Assembly: GCA_022592435.1 (NCBI GenBank)
Contig: JABYQS010000015.1
Location: 124,001-188,000 of the forward strand
Reading direction: 5' to 3'
From: Cerioporus squamosus
Taxonomy: Eukaryota > Basidiomycota > Agaricomycetes > Polyporales > Polyporaceae
DNA length: 64,000 nt
In this document: one piece after another, positions 34,609 through 46,932 of the stretch
How positions within the stretch are numbered: the stretch's first letter is position 1
Layout of the letters: each line of letters begins with the position of its first letter
Program-made: the position numbers and the translations under genes
The notes under the pieces: model-generated
The model's database searches: none
Seen by the model: the letters and a program-made list of their open reading frames with translations, nothing else
What the model was told of the DNA's origin: nothing

Positions 34609-36227
34609 TCAGAAGTAGCCACCCAGGTGAGCAGGCTCGGCCTGCACGGAGCTCTGGAGTACATCAGCCTGACCAGAGGGCCACATCGGGTAGACACCGT
34701 GGCCGGCGGCGTCATAAGGCGTTTGCACGCCGAAATTGCCGCTGTAGCTCTGGTCATACGCGAAGTGGTCCAGGTACTGAGCATGAGGATGGCCGTGCGG
34801 CTGAGGCAAAGGCTGAGGCGCGGACTGGAAGCCGGAATGGTATGATGACATCTGGAGGTTAGCCTCGGGGATCTGAGCGCCGGCGTCGAGATTGAAAGGG
34901 GTAGGCTCGTGGAAGGAGAGATCGACGGAGAAGAGCGCCTGGTCTTGGAAGTGGAGGTGGTTCGTGGGGGTGGGGGCGTCGAACTGAGGGACCCTGGGCG
35001 GGTACATGTTCGAGATGCCGAGGATGCCCTGCTCCTGGGGATGCATGGCGCCGAAGCCAGCAGCTGGCAACGGGAAGCCCGCAGGCTGGGAATAGACGGT
35101 GTTGACCATCTCCGGGCTTGGGAGAGAAGTGGGGTTCGACGTCTGTCCCTGAGGAGGCCATCGTATCAGGGTTGCATGGTAAGTACGAGTTGACAAGATA
35201 CTCACATCGAATGGGTGCTTCGGATCGAGCTGCAGCGGACTGAGAGGGTCAGTCTGCTCCTGAGCATCGACGTCATAAGACTCCGGAGTCGGTGGGGAAG
35301 AGACCGGAGGGAGAAGAGGGCTGCGGAACGGCGTCTCGCTGCACGTCGACGCACTCGACGGAGAAGAGAGCGGGGGAGTCGGTGGCGGGACCCAAGTGCT
35401 CGAGTCGAAGACGTTGGTCGTGAAGCCGTCAACCTCGTACGCTGCGCGACGACTCATCTCCTGCTTGACCTTCTGGTCGAACTGCTCGACCTCCTCCTTG
35501 AGCCTGGTGTTGTTGCCCTTGTGGAGGAGTTCCGCGATGAGCTTGCACCGCTGCCTGTCTGTGTCGCCGTTTCGCTTGACGTTGCGCCTCTTCGGAGGTA
35601 CGATGCGGGCCTGGGGATTAAATCGATACCCAGGGTAGAGACGAGAGTGCTCCTCCTTCTCCTGCGCGGCCATGTCCTGGTACTTCTTCTTGGTCGCAGC
35701 GTCGGCGGTCTTCCACAAGTCGCCAATGATACGGGAGATCATACGGTGGTCGGTCTCGACGTTGCTCTCGCGGAGCTCCTGGCACTTCGCGCTACGGAAG
35801 AGGATGAAGGCATTGCGCGGACGGGGGATGTGCGACGGATCCTTGGCGCTCCGACGAGAGACTGACTTCTTGTTCGGCCGGGGCGAGGCGAAGGACGAGC
35901 TGCCGGGAGATGAGGCGCGGGAGGAAGGGGGAGATGTGGCCGAGGACGAGGAAGAGTCGGGGGACGAAGGGTACTGAGCAGAGAGCCACGAAGACGAGGG
36001 CGAGGACGCGTCGGAGGTGTGCCACTCGGCAGCAGTAGGCAGCGGAACGGAGGGCCCGAGCCGGTGGCGGGGGTCGGACAGGCACTGTGGCGCGTCGGGC
36101 CACTGCACATAGGGTGTAGAGGGTTGTCCTGTATGAACGTGGGAGATGATGAGTGTTGAATAGATGATAGAGGAAAGGGCAACATACCAGAGCAGACATC
36201 AGTGAAGGGAGAAGATGCGTACGCCAT
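34609..36227 (-). CDS. HMG-box transcription factor
   Basis: Three exons, 36227-36188, 36128-35206 and 35148-34609, 500 aa. The second intron (57 nt) would read through without a stop, but GTGAGT and CTCAG borders and the odd composition inside it argue that it is removed. Residues about 115-185 form a sequence-specific HMG box: PRPRNAFILFRSAKCQEL, MISRIIGDLWKTADAATKKK and EKEEHSRLYPGYRFNPQ. This is the single-box MATA/SOX/TCF type (Rox1, Ste11, Prf1), not the non-specific HMGB type. The box is flanked by basic residues (NKKSVSRRSAKD; PPKRRNVKR), likely nuclear localisation signals. The C-terminal half is Pro/Gln/Tyr-rich and may activate transcription. Such factors often control mating or fruiting in basidiomycetes, but nothing here proves that. 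Confidence 0.88.
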
Positions 36228-37817
36228 GGTGAATCGCAGAAAGGCGGGAGACAGAGGGGATGCGGGCGCGCGGACTTGGGGGAGGGGGATGGGGAGAAAG
36301 GACGTTCATCTCGGCCGGTTTTATGTGCGACGGGACGAGGACAGGTTGTGCAGCGACAAAGGCGCGTCAATGCCATTCTCGCTGGGCGTTAATGCCATTC
36401 TCGCTTGAGCGGGCTGCGTTCAGTACACCTCGATAAAATCACTATGCTGCTCACCACGCGTCGCGTCACCGATCCCATCGGGCCCCTTCCCAAACGGTGC
36501 ATCAATAGCCCTCTCCCGAGCGTGCGATTGTTCGCCCGTCAGAGAACAGACTCCTCGTCCTCCTCCCTCCTACCTGCACCGCCGCTGCAAGCACCCTGCG
36601 GCATGTTGAAGCATATTGAGCATGCGCAACAGACACTGCAGAGGCCATTGCGAGACATGAGCGACTGATCGTGCGATAAGCCAGAGTAGGACAGAGTTGG
36701 TGGAGGGTGCCCTGGTCACTGTGCCCCCATACCGCAGTCTCGGTTCTCGCCTGTTCTCTGGAGTCTGCCCAAGATCGACCGTGATGGACCCCGCTCGGAG
36801 TTCTCCGGCTGGCGCGACGAGTGCAGAAGTGCACGCAACTTCCGGTCCACCAGGGCCGTTTCCTTCGCCTCGCGAGTCCGACGCTAGGGGTATGCGACGT
36901 CGTCATCTGTGCATGCCAGAGGTTGCGACTGACGGCCGCAGTCTACGGACAGTTGCCGAGTGGCACACAGCCGTATGAGGTGAACGCTGGTGAACGAGGG
37001 TGAACGCTGGTGAACGAGGACGGATCGGTAGGCAAATAATCAAGTCACCGGCCCCCATCAAGGTGAAAAGTTCCTCTTCTGGACAAGGACCTCCTTCCAG
37101 CCCTGGCCATCTCGCGGAAGTATTATTCATTCCGGGTGGCTCACCTTCCCATCTCGCTTTGGTCCCTCGTTTCTGGGCCACTCTACTCGTGTTCATGCGC
37201 CTGCTACTTGGCGTCTGGTGATTGACATCGAGACGTTGAGGCAGCGGCGGAACTGCTGGGAAGTGTCTGAGGGAGCTATGGGCTTCAGCATGCTCAAGAG
37301 TCCAAAGGATACTGAGCCAGTTCTCGTGGGACTCTGCCGAAGTAACTCATCCAATGGCGTCTTTGCACTGGCGTATCCTGTTCCTGACCGATGTCGGCTA
37401 GACCACCCTTGTCTATCACATTGGTTGGATCCTTCCCTTGCCTTACGCATCGGTCACTCGGAGACAACCATGTGTGATCACGTTCTGTCCATCCAGCCGC
37501 ATCCGATGGCGATAAGATTCCCAAACCGTTGTTGATCTCGGCCCATCCCATGCCGTGTGCCACCCGGACCCTCCTCACCCTTCCTCACGTCGCGATGCAT
37601 CCATCGGAACCAGGACCCGCCCGCCGGTCTCCCGGGGAAGCAAGGGCAGCAGTCGCACCCGGGCGCAAACTCCACCCCTCTCGGGAGGTCACAACCCTTT
37701 CACCGTATCTGCCACGTTGTGATGCCGAATCTAGCAAGACTCATACTGACCGTTCCCAACGGCCGGGACCGTTGGGCCTTCGGTTACACGCGCTATTTCC
37801 CGAGTTCGCATGTACAT
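36228..37817. other. Gene-poor region upstream of the HMG-box gene
   Basis: Contains the promoter side of the HMG-box gene and a short tandem repeat at 36979-37018. Open frames here are short and lack motifs. No gene supported. Confidence 0.4.
36979..37018 (+). repeat. Short tandem repeat, 10-bp units
   Basis: Two perfect 20-bp copies of GGTGAACGCTGGTGAACGAG in tandem, equal to four 10-bp units GGTGAACG(CT/AG). Perfect identity suggests recent slippage. Confidence 0.85.
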
Positions 37818-38463
37818 ACAGGACCCCCGACAATAGCGCCAACAGGCCTCATACACAATCCGGACAAAATCGCCGGCAGATGGGGGCCTATGCCTAATAA
37901 AATCCGGACAAAATGGCTCAAAATCGGAGGAACGTCCGATACGAGAATCCGGACATATGGGCCGGCAGGTCTCGGAGGCCCGATACAAGCTGGGCGTCAA
38001 GGGCTCCGGGGACTTACTCTAGCTTACCCTGACGAGCTAGTCTTGCATATCCTCCCCTTTCATCGGAGTATAGTAAGTAGCAGCTTTTAAGTCGACATTA
38101 TACTGCCGGCCCGTCAGCAAGCACCACGACCCGTGAGAACGCCTTTTGTACGACCGGCTCTGCACCCCAAAATCAGCCACATGCGCACTGGGGACGTGTC
38201 CAGGACTGCCCTAGCTTTCCGGGTCTGCACCATGGCCCGTAGGGAGCCCAGAGAGACGTTCTGAGTGGTTTAGAGCCGAAAAACGCGATTTTAAGGCCCA
38301 TATGAGGCCTGATAGAAAGTCCGGACAAATCGCCGGTCGAACGCCGGATGCCTGATAAAATCCGGACATTTGGGCCTCCAGAGGAGGCCCGATACTCCGG
38401 ACAAAATGGGCAGATTTCAGCCGGTTTGTATGAGGCATTTAGCGCCATTGTCGGGGGTCCTGT
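37818..38463. mobile_element. Foldback/MITE-like non-autonomous element
   Basis: A 646-bp segment bounded by inverted repeats. The left end reads ACAGGACCCCCGACAAT and the right end is its exact reverse complement. Weaker inverted similarity continues for about 40 bp (GCGC, then GCCTCATAC on each side). ACAT directly precedes the left end (37814-37817) and directly follows the right end (38464-38467), a possible 4-bp target duplication. Inside, the motif TCCGGACAAA or close variants occurs several times in both halves, often with ATAAAATCCGGAC. No transposase frame is present, so it would have to be mobilised in trans. One frame includes YPDELVLHIL, loosely like an F-box start, probably by chance. 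The superfamily is not assigned. Confidence 0.7.
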
Positions 38464-39667
38464 ACATACTTGGCAAATGTGGCCTGATGAGTTGTCCATG
38501 TCTCTGCCTACTGACCTCGCCATGTCTACTCAGGCCTCCTACTGCGCAGGTTGGCACCCCAGCCAAACCTGGCCCAGAGCGCGGCCCGCACCGTATCAGT
38601 ACTTACACGGCCACTCAAGTGACCGGGGAGGACGAACTCACTGTCGGTCCGTGATGCGCGTGCAACGTTCATCGGGGACCCCTCGCACCTAAAGTACTTG
38701 CCAAGATGATTTCTTCTCGAAGTTGTGCCTCATATCTCAGGGATCGGCAGGCTATGCGACGTCTCGGAGAATTGTGCCACTCACTAGTCTGCCGCAAGGA
38801 TCGTGGCGACTTTCCAGGTTTCCTGCAGTGACTGACGTTCAGCGCGTGTAGTCGGGCAGTTTCCGACGTACTATATTAGGCATACTAACCGCATGTACAT
38901 CATCTATGATCTAGCTAAGACTTACCGGACTCGCCTGCAGTCGACGCCGGGCTGATCACCGTGACTCCAGCTCAGCATGCAGAGCCAGATAGTCCTAGAG
39001 TCGCTTCTAGATGTAGTAGCCTTGTATTTGTTGACGATAGCTCTGATGCGGCAGACGAGGATGATAACGTGTGGAGGATGGGGTGGCTGGCTTAACCAGC
39101 GACGAGTCCCGACTCAGTCGGACTCGGAGGAAGCGTCGGTGGCTATGCTCACATCACCCTGTCACTGCTTGGTAAGGCAATTCCCGCCTCCTGGGAGAGT
39201 CTGAGGTCTACGGTCTGCGCTTACTCTCGCTGATATCACAGAAGAATGGCAAGCTTTGCAATGTCTTAGAGACAGAGCACTAGTACTAGCATGCACATGC
39301 TGCGTACTGTACGAATGACATGATACTGAGATGTCCTCCTTTCAGTCGACTGTTCGATGACCCTGCGATGCGAGCTGTCGCCAGCATGCTACATACATAC
39401 CGGCTGTCATCGGGCTGCGTCTTGAAGCTTGAAGAAGCCAATCGTTTAATACATATTAAATGCATCATGGACGCCATGGTAGCTACGTGATAGCGAGCCA
39501 TTTATGCCCCACTCCCGAGAGCTGTCGGCAAGCCAACCCTGCGTATGAGGCGCCCGGTAAACCCGAAGCGGTAGCCAGGCGCTGCAACGTGACCGCGCGC
39601 GCGTCCGACAAGCGCAGGAAGTACGTGGAGGCGAAGACACTCTTTTCCTACCCGAACTCTGTGTTGC
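38464..39667. other. Intergenic region upstream of the acetyl-CoA transporter
   Basis: About 1.2 kb between the foldback element and the acetyl-CoA transporter start. No gene, RNA or clear repeat recognised. The last few hundred bases should include the transporter promoter. Confidence 0.4.
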
Positions 39668-42578
39668 ATGACTTCTCATTCCAACAACCCCAAGCACAAA
39701 CCACGCCGGCGAGCAGCCAAGAAGACTGACCCGCTCGCCGCCGACTCGGACTCCATGCCGCCCCGCGCCATCGCCACCTCGCTGGAAAGCATCGAAGTCG
39801 TGCCACGCACCCCCGTCACCGCACGGCGCGGTTACACACATGATCCACGCACGCCGGATGGTGTGGACGAGGTCGAGCTGAGCTTGCTTAGGGAGGATGA
39901 GCGTCATGCGGCCGCGAGTGATCTCACCCTGGAGGAGGAGCAGGCGTACTTGTCTCAGGCGGACGGGAAGAGGCCGATGTCGGCGCGCGACAAGCAGGCT
40001 ATAGTGCTGCTCATCATTCTTTGTACGTCCTCCATATGTGTTGAACTGCACTGACATGCCATCTCTGACGCGCACACGCATTCAGACCTCATACAAGGAT
40101 TCCCAGTGAGTACCAGAGTTCGAAGCGTCATAGTATCGGCCAGGTCATCCAAGACGGGGACGGACAATGGCCGTTGAGTCCCGATCTTATACTGGTCTAA
40201 GCCACCTCGCCGAGAATAGTGAGCTGTAGGACGCAACAGTTCCGTGGACATCATATCCTGTATGCGGGTGGACTTGGCTGGGGACACGCGTGACGCGCGT
40301 CTTGGGGGGTGGCATGTCTGTAGGCTCGCTTGCGACCTCTCTCGCTCTCGGTCCCCCGTCCACTTAGAACCACAGGTTGGCTGAAGTTTGCGCCGCGTCA
40401 CTTGGACATGCTCTGCAGCCAGCGGCCTCGAGTAACTTTGTCTACGACCCCAGCGGCTCGGGGGACGGGAGAGCGAGTTCTGCGCGAGACGAACTACTCC
40501 AGGCGAAGCTATATCGCGTGGGTGCGAGTCTTCGGCCGTGTGCTCACAATACGTCCAGCAAATACCCGCGCACCATGCCTTTGCCCAATGGACCTACGCA
40601 AACGAGTACTGATCCCCGTCTAGTTAGGTCTTGCCCTGGGATCCATCCCATTCATTCTTCGAGAACACCTATCGTATTCCGAACTCGCCGTATTCTCGCT
40701 CTCTGGCTATCCATACTCTCTGAAGCTCTTCTGGTCACCCATTGTGGACTCGATGTTCTTCCCCTCTATTGGTCGCCGCAAGTCCTGGATCATACCCATG
40801 CAGCTAATCATCGGAACGACCATGCTCCTCATATCCCTCCAGGCTGAGCAGCTAATGGAAAATGTACGCTCTCCTGCTCGCTGCTATAAATCTTAGACAC
40901 TGACGACTGTGTTGTCCCCATGCAGCCGGGCGAGCATTTATACATGCTCAGCTTCGCGTTCACGTCTCTCGTCTTCTTCTCGGCCACCCAAGGTGAGTCT
41001 TATTCATGCAGTCCTTGTGATCTCCATACTCAGCATAACCATAGATATCGCGGTCGATGGTGAGGGCATAGGTGGTATAATACCTCGGCGTAGCTGACGT
41101 ATCATTCGTAGGGTGGGCCCTTACGCTCCTTTCAGAGGAGAACTTAGCATATGCGTCAACCTGTCAGACGATTGGTTTGAACACAGGATACTTGATGTCA
41201 TACACAGTATTTCTCGCCCTCAACAGTGAAGACTTCGCGTGAGTTCCATATGCCCTCGCAGTTGTTCCTGCCGCTCACGACGTTGCAGTAAGAGATGGGG
41301 GATTCCTAGACTCTCTCTGAGCTCGTATCTCTTCTTTTGCGCACTCATGTCATTCGCTGTTACGCTCTGGCTATTCTTTGTCAAAGAGGTGAGTTCGCTC
41401 CATGAGCTATGACTTCTCAACTCCTAACCCATGCCTGTAACTGTAGGACAAGGAGTCAACGACTGAAGACATCAGCATCAAAAGTGTATACGTCACAATG
41501 TGGGAGATTTGCAAGCTGAGGCGTATGTTCGGTTTGAATGTTACCGCTGGCGTCTTGGTCTGCTCACGCCCCTCTGTCAGACGTGCAAATTCTCCTCGGC
41601 ATTCATTTATTGGCCAAAATCGGCTGGCAAGCGAGCGACGCTGCTACGCAGCTCAAAATGGTCGAGAAGGGCTTGGGTAGAGAGGACCTCGCCATGACTG
41701 TCCTCATCGACTTCCCCTTCGAGATCATCGGCGGATGGTTGGCAGGCAAGTGGGCCCGAGGCGACAAGCCTCTACGCGCATGGATCTACGCGTTCTGGCC
41801 GCGACTAGGGCTTACTCTTGTCGCAACCTTGATGGTGTATTACTTCCCTAAGCCGCCAATCTCGACGGGCTTCTTCGTCTCTCTCGTTACCCTCACGATA
41901 TTCCAATCGTTCGCAAGGTAAGTATTACGGCTTTTCTTTGCGTCTCACCTACTCACATCCCTCGTTCCAGCACTATCCAGTTCGGTGGCATGTCGGCATT
42001 CCATACCCGCATATCCGACCCTGTCGTAGGGGGTACATACATGACCGTATGTGCGCTTCTGGTTACCGTTGCGTTGGAAATGTTGATCGTATTCTCAGCT
42101 GTTGAACACCTTCACAAATCTTGGAGGTACTTGGCCACGGTATTTTGTCTTGAAGGGTTCGTCGTTGTCCATGTCGGCACGTTGTTGATGCTGATGCGGT
42201 GCCAATGGCGATCCAGGTGTAGACTACTTCAGCATGGCCACATGTAACATTAAGGATGCCGACCTTGCGGTGAAAGGTATGGCCAAGAAGTGGACGGAAA
42301 TCTCAGGACAGATGCTTACCATGCCATCTAGCCCAAGAATGCGTTTCCGAACACGGCAAGGCTGCTTGCGCAAATCTCGGTGGAGAATGCGTGACGGTGC
42401 AGGATGGCTATTACATCGTCTCTGCGTTGTGCATCGGGTTCGGGTTCCTCACAACAATATTCTTCCTCATCCCGACAGCCAAGAAGCTACAAAGTATGTC
42501 ATCGTTTTCACTGTGGTTGCGCATTGCTGATGTGAGAGTGCAGCTGTCCCGATCAGCAAATGGAGGATATACTCCTAG
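39668..42578 (+). CDS. Acetyl-CoA transporter (SLC33A1/AT-1 family)
   Basis: Multipass ER/Golgi membrane protein importing acetyl-CoA for lumenal acetylation. 575 aa in 14 exons: 39668-40022, 40086-40105, 40624-40863, 40926-40992, 41045-41059, 41112-41238, 41289-41388, 41447-41522, 41581-41917, 41971-42046, 42099-42156, 42217-42276, 42332-42493, 42544-42578. Family motifs: LIQGFPLGLALGSIPFIL, SLKLFWSPIVDSMFFPSIG, RRKSWIIPMQLIIGT, FFSATQDIAVDGWALTLL, ANLGGECVTVQDGYY. About 11 hydrophobic helices are visible. The D-I-A-V-D-G motif is encoded by a 15-nt exon (41045-41059). The 20-nt exon 2 and a 518-nt intron after it are unusual for this window. The N-terminal 110 residues are charged and cytosolic. 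All phases sum to a whole number of codons. Confidence 0.92.
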
Positions 42579-42918
42579 TGTGGGCGTCTGGAAGGGAACT
42601 CGCTCGTGTGTGATGGACTCTTGTAGAAGTAGACATACTTATTGTATCGGGCGGTATTGTGGTAGAGTACGGACGTCCCCGCCGACGGTACTATTGTGGT
42701 TTTTGTGCCGATGGCACGCGGCCGAGATACATACACAACGTGTGGCATGCGTGTTGCGGGAGGGCGCCAGCGAGACCGGCCCTGAGGTTGGGTCACGCTG
42801 ATTGTGGACTTGCGCCTGCGCGACTTTCCTTCTCACATTTCTCAGTCTACTCTGCACGCTTAACAGCACGCACCTCATCGCACCGAGCACTGTCTGCGAC
42901 CTCTCTGCTGCCAGCAAA
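42579..42918. promoter_or_regulatory. Tandem intergenic gap, promoter of the GYF gene
   Basis: About 340 bp between the acetyl-CoA transporter stop and the GYF-protein start, both on the plus strand. It must hold the terminator of one gene and the promoter of the next. A CT-rich stretch near 42822-42860 precedes the start. No defined motif assigned. Confidence 0.4.
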
Positions 42919-45900
42919 ATGACTACAACAACCATGCACTTCGGTCCCGAGTGGATGCGCACCAAGGGTTCCTCACGCCCTGCACCGTCTCCGCCGTTGA
43001 CTACCTCTCCTGCGCCACCTGGAAACTCTACATACTCGGCGTTGGTCACACCTGCGAGCCACCCGCCCAGGAGGGTCGTGACGATGCACATCCGTTCCGC
43101 TATTCGAAGGAAGAGATGCTCAGGATCTACAAGGAGGGTGGTGGACGCGGTGGACTGGGACTCGAGGTCGAACGGTGGGAGGGGATCGTGCGAGAGGTAG
43201 GCTACGACCCCATCGGCCTCAAAGAGATGGGCGACGCGGAGAAGAAGGTGCGGAAAATTGTCCTGCTGCAGCTGTCCGCGGCCGAGACGTATTGGTGACA
43301 CTGAAATTTATTCCCCCTTTCTTGCGTATTTGTGTCTACCCGACTGCAACGCGTACTTGGAACCCGGTGCAGCTCTTTGCGGGTCCGCTCAATTCGGAAG
43401 TACGCCGACGCCAGTCGACAGATTTCTTATCGCCTCTCAACACGTCGGGCCTTGGAGAGCGGCCGAAGCTTAACCACGCGAGCTCAGGTGCCGGAAGCCC
43501 TATGCGCGAGCGGATTGGGAGTTTCATGGGAAGACGAAGAGGGGATAGCACAGGTGATGTAGACATACTCTATCGCGTGCCCGAACGTCGTCTGACCGTG
43601 CAAGCGTTCGATTTGAAGATCAAGCACCGATGGCACTTCCTCGGAAGCTCTCTTTGTCTAATCTACAGGGCGGACTCGCGTCTCCTAGGGAGGGTGCTCT
43701 TCCTTCGCCGCGTGTCCGCCCCGGATTCGAAGGGGTCCTGGGAGAGACGTGGACATCCAGACGACGGGGGACGTCTGAGAGCATTGCCAAGGTGGGCGCA
43801 GCTCTCAACAAGGACAAGGACACGGACGGAGAGAACAAAGGCCCCGACTTCAAGGAAGAGGAGGAGGACGCTCTCCATGCTTCTGAGCATAGGAGGGATC
43901 CATCGTCCAGCTCGAAACTGGAGAATGGTGCGATTGGCACGAACGGTGTGGGCCACGTAAACGGCCAGCCTGGAGGCCCATCAATCTCTGGACAAGGAGA
44001 CAGCGCAGCTGGTTCGTCTGGGGCCGGTCGGCCCCCGCCTGGCCTTGCTGACCTTTCGAATGTGGAGTGGTCGTATCTTGATCCTCAAGGACAGCTACAA
44101 GGTGGGTACTTGCTGAAGACTGTGTTCGACAGGTTGCCTCACGCCGTATCGACATTCAGGACCATTCAAAGCAGACCTCATGCAGCGATGGTACAATGAG
44201 GGATACTTCCAGCCTACCCTGCTGATGAAACGCACTCATCTGGATTCCGAATTCACGCCCGTTGGCGAGTTGGTTCGTCGCGCCGGAGATCAACCTGTGT
44301 TTTTGTCGCCGCTGGTACACGCTGTGGCCCCGCCTGGCCTGCCACGTCCTCTAGAAACTGTGGTGGACCGTGCTGTCCCAGAGCGTAACCAGCATTCGCC
44401 CTATCAGCCTGTTCCTACACGATCTATACGAAGTTCGACGTTGGATTCTTACCTGCAAAATGGCTCAAACGCATCCGACTCCCCTGCTTCGTCTTTCGGT
44501 GGTCGGTTTGTCAATGGTTCTCCGGATCCGACTCCCTTCGGCAGCCAGCTGGGTTTTGAGCAGAACGACCAGTCTCGCACGCCCTTCACCGGACCTGTGG
44601 CTGGGGCTGTAGGCACTCCGGGGCAGCGGCGAGCGACTATGACCGACCCGATGGATCAAGTCTTTGGCAACCGTGCTTTCGGCATGGGTCGACAGGCCGC
44701 GGCGGATGGCCCAGGCTACAATGGTTCGTGTACATCAGTCTCGTCAGTCTGCCGTGTCTCACATGTAGCAGTAGGTAACGACAGTCCGTCCGTATTCAGC
44801 GAAGGCCTCGGCGGCGCTGCATTTGGGCAAAGAACGATGCAAGACCACGGACACGTGAATGGTCTTGGTGGATCGTCTGCATTGAACGGACCGGAGTACG
44901 GAGCTATCGGCGGCATCCATTCCAACCAGGGTACCCCTTCCCGTGTTCTCAACCGAGACCCGTTCGGGAAGCCTGCACTGGACGACATTCAAACGGGTTC
45001 AGTGCGAGGCGGCTCGTTCTCAAACCATTCCTCTCCTTTCATCTCGCATGCACAACAAGCATTCCCTCAGACCCCTCTCTCGCAGTTTGCGGGACAGGAA
45101 GGCCGCTCCTTACACCCTATCACGCCTATCTCTGATCGCCAGTCTATACCTTTCGCTCAGCAGCTACAGCAACCTTTCGTGCAGAGTCCCGGTTTCGCGA
45201 CTTCGCAATCACCTTGGCACACGCAGGAAGTTCCCGCCTTCCGTCGACCTGGTCCCTTCGACGCCAATCACCCGACGGTGAATAACACGTTCGTCCCACA
45301 GCCCATCACACCGTCACAGTCATTTGGGCGAGGCGCAACGGGTGGTACCCCCATTAACCCGTCACCCTGGCAGACCACTGCACCTTCTCAGCCTGTTGCA
45401 AATGAGCCATGGGGTCCTCCGGCTGCGAGCCTGACGACGGCCAACCTGGGACAGCACGACGAACAGCAGCGTCAGGCAGAGCTTCAACGGCAAGCTGTGA
45501 CGCAGCCGGAACCCGCTCCGGAACCCGAGCCAAAGCCTATGGCAGAAGAGTCGCAGCCGCCAGCGGCTCCCTCCCCTGTCACCCCTTCGGTGCCATCCCC
45601 AACGGATCCCGTCGCTTCTCAAAAGACCAGACGCAAGTCAAGTGCTCAACCTGCGCAAACCACCCCGCAAGCACCCAAGGTCGCACCCACTGCTCCTGCC
45701 CCTGCACCAATCGCACCAGTCAAGTCATCTTCGCCGGCTCCACAAGTAGAGCCCAAGCCTGCTTGGGCGATCGAGGACGACAAGAAGAACAAGGGGCCCG
45801 GCGTCACTCTCAACCTCCGGGAAATACAGGAGGCAGAGGCGAAGAAGCTGGAGGCGCGCAAAGCCGCTGAGCGTGAGCGTGAGCGCGCTGCTCGTGCTAG

Positions 45901-46932
45901 TTCCCAGTCCGAGGACTTCAGCCGTTCACCGCTTCGTGGGGCCTGCCAACGTCTCAGGCTGGTGCGCGCACGGCCAGCGCTGTGAAGGATACCCCTGCTG
46001 CTTCGCCGTTCTCGGCGGCGGCGGCGGCTTCCACACCAGCTACCCCTGCCGTCTGGACGAATGCTGCTAAGGTCCCGGCGGCGAAGAAGACGATGAAGGA
46101 GATCCAGGAAGAGGAGGAGCGGAGGAAGAAGCTCGCAGCGAAGGAGAAGGAGTCGATGGCAGCAGCTGCGAGACGTGGCTATGCGGACACGACAACCAAG
46201 GTGAGTGTCATGGTGGTGGTTCACCTGTACTTTACGTCGTTAACGTTCATTATAGCCCGCTGCTGCCACTCCACAGGTAGGAGGTGCATGGACCACGGTG
46301 GGGTCAAGCGGCAAGGGTGCCGCCCCCGCCGCCGTTGCAGGAGCGCGCCCAGCCGCTACCGCTACCCCAACTGCGAAGGCAACGCCTGCAGCTTCCGTTG
46401 TTGCGTCCTCCACCGCCTCCACCCGTCCTGCTTCTGCCGCACAAGTTGCTAGACCGGCTGCTGTCGCCATGAAGTCGACTCCCTCGAAGGAAGACACCTC
46501 CGTGGCTCCTGGACCGTCGCTCGAGTTCCTGAAGTGGATGGGCGATTCCCTGAAGGGGCTGAATAGCTCCGTCAATCGTATGTGCCTCTCTCTACGCTCC
46601 TCCTCTCTAGCTGACCAGCCCTGGCTGTTTCAGTTGAAGAACTCACGTCCATGCTGCTGTCCTTCCCCCTCGACCCGGATTCCACCACGATGGAGATTAT
46701 CTCTGACCTCATCTATGCAAGCAGCACCACGCTTGACGGTCGTCGATTCGCCAGCGAGTTCGTCAGCAGGCGCAAGGCTGACGCTACTTCGCGGCCGAAG
46801 GGTACGGCTGCTGGTGGTACTGCCAAGCCGATCTCCATTGCAGACGTTGTCAAGGCTCAGCCGAAGCCTGCACAGAACGAATGGGGCGGGTTCAAGGTCG
46901 TGAACAAGAAGAAGAAGGGTGCTCGCGCATAA
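42919..46932 (+). CDS. GYF-domain protein (Smy2/GIGYF family), with two frame breaks
   Basis: Exons 42919-43247, 43373-43553, 43619-44101, 44160-44723, 44769-46200, 46256-46577 and 46634-46932. About 1,203 aa if two missing bases are allowed for. The N-terminus MHFGPEWMRTK and RYSKEEMLRIYKEGGGRGG are typical of the fungal family (4EHP/eIF4E-type region). The GYF domain follows: VEWSYLDPQGQLQG, GPFKADLMQRWYNEGYF and LLMKRTHLDSEFTPVGELV, which binds PPG-phi peptides. The C-terminus is a Lys/Glu coiled-coil (EIQEEEERRKKLAAKEKE) and a GIGYF-like end (NEWGGFKVVNKKKK). Smy2/GIGYF proteins act in translational repression and COPII-linked traffic. The frame breaks near 43066-43070 (SHPP to QEGRDD) and 45917-45919 (SQSEDF to QPFTASW). 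Each is fixed by one extra C, and no intron of plausible length explains them. Confidence 0.82.

Noticed and set aside
37990..38090. F-box-like YPDELVLHIL at the middle of the foldback element
   Set aside because: Too short, no continuing F-box helices, and it lies within a repeat element; likely chance.
42951..43247. Alternative GYF start in the second frame (MDAHQGFLTPCT)
   Set aside because: The family N-terminus HFGPEWMRTK is in the other frame; a single-base break is the simpler reading.
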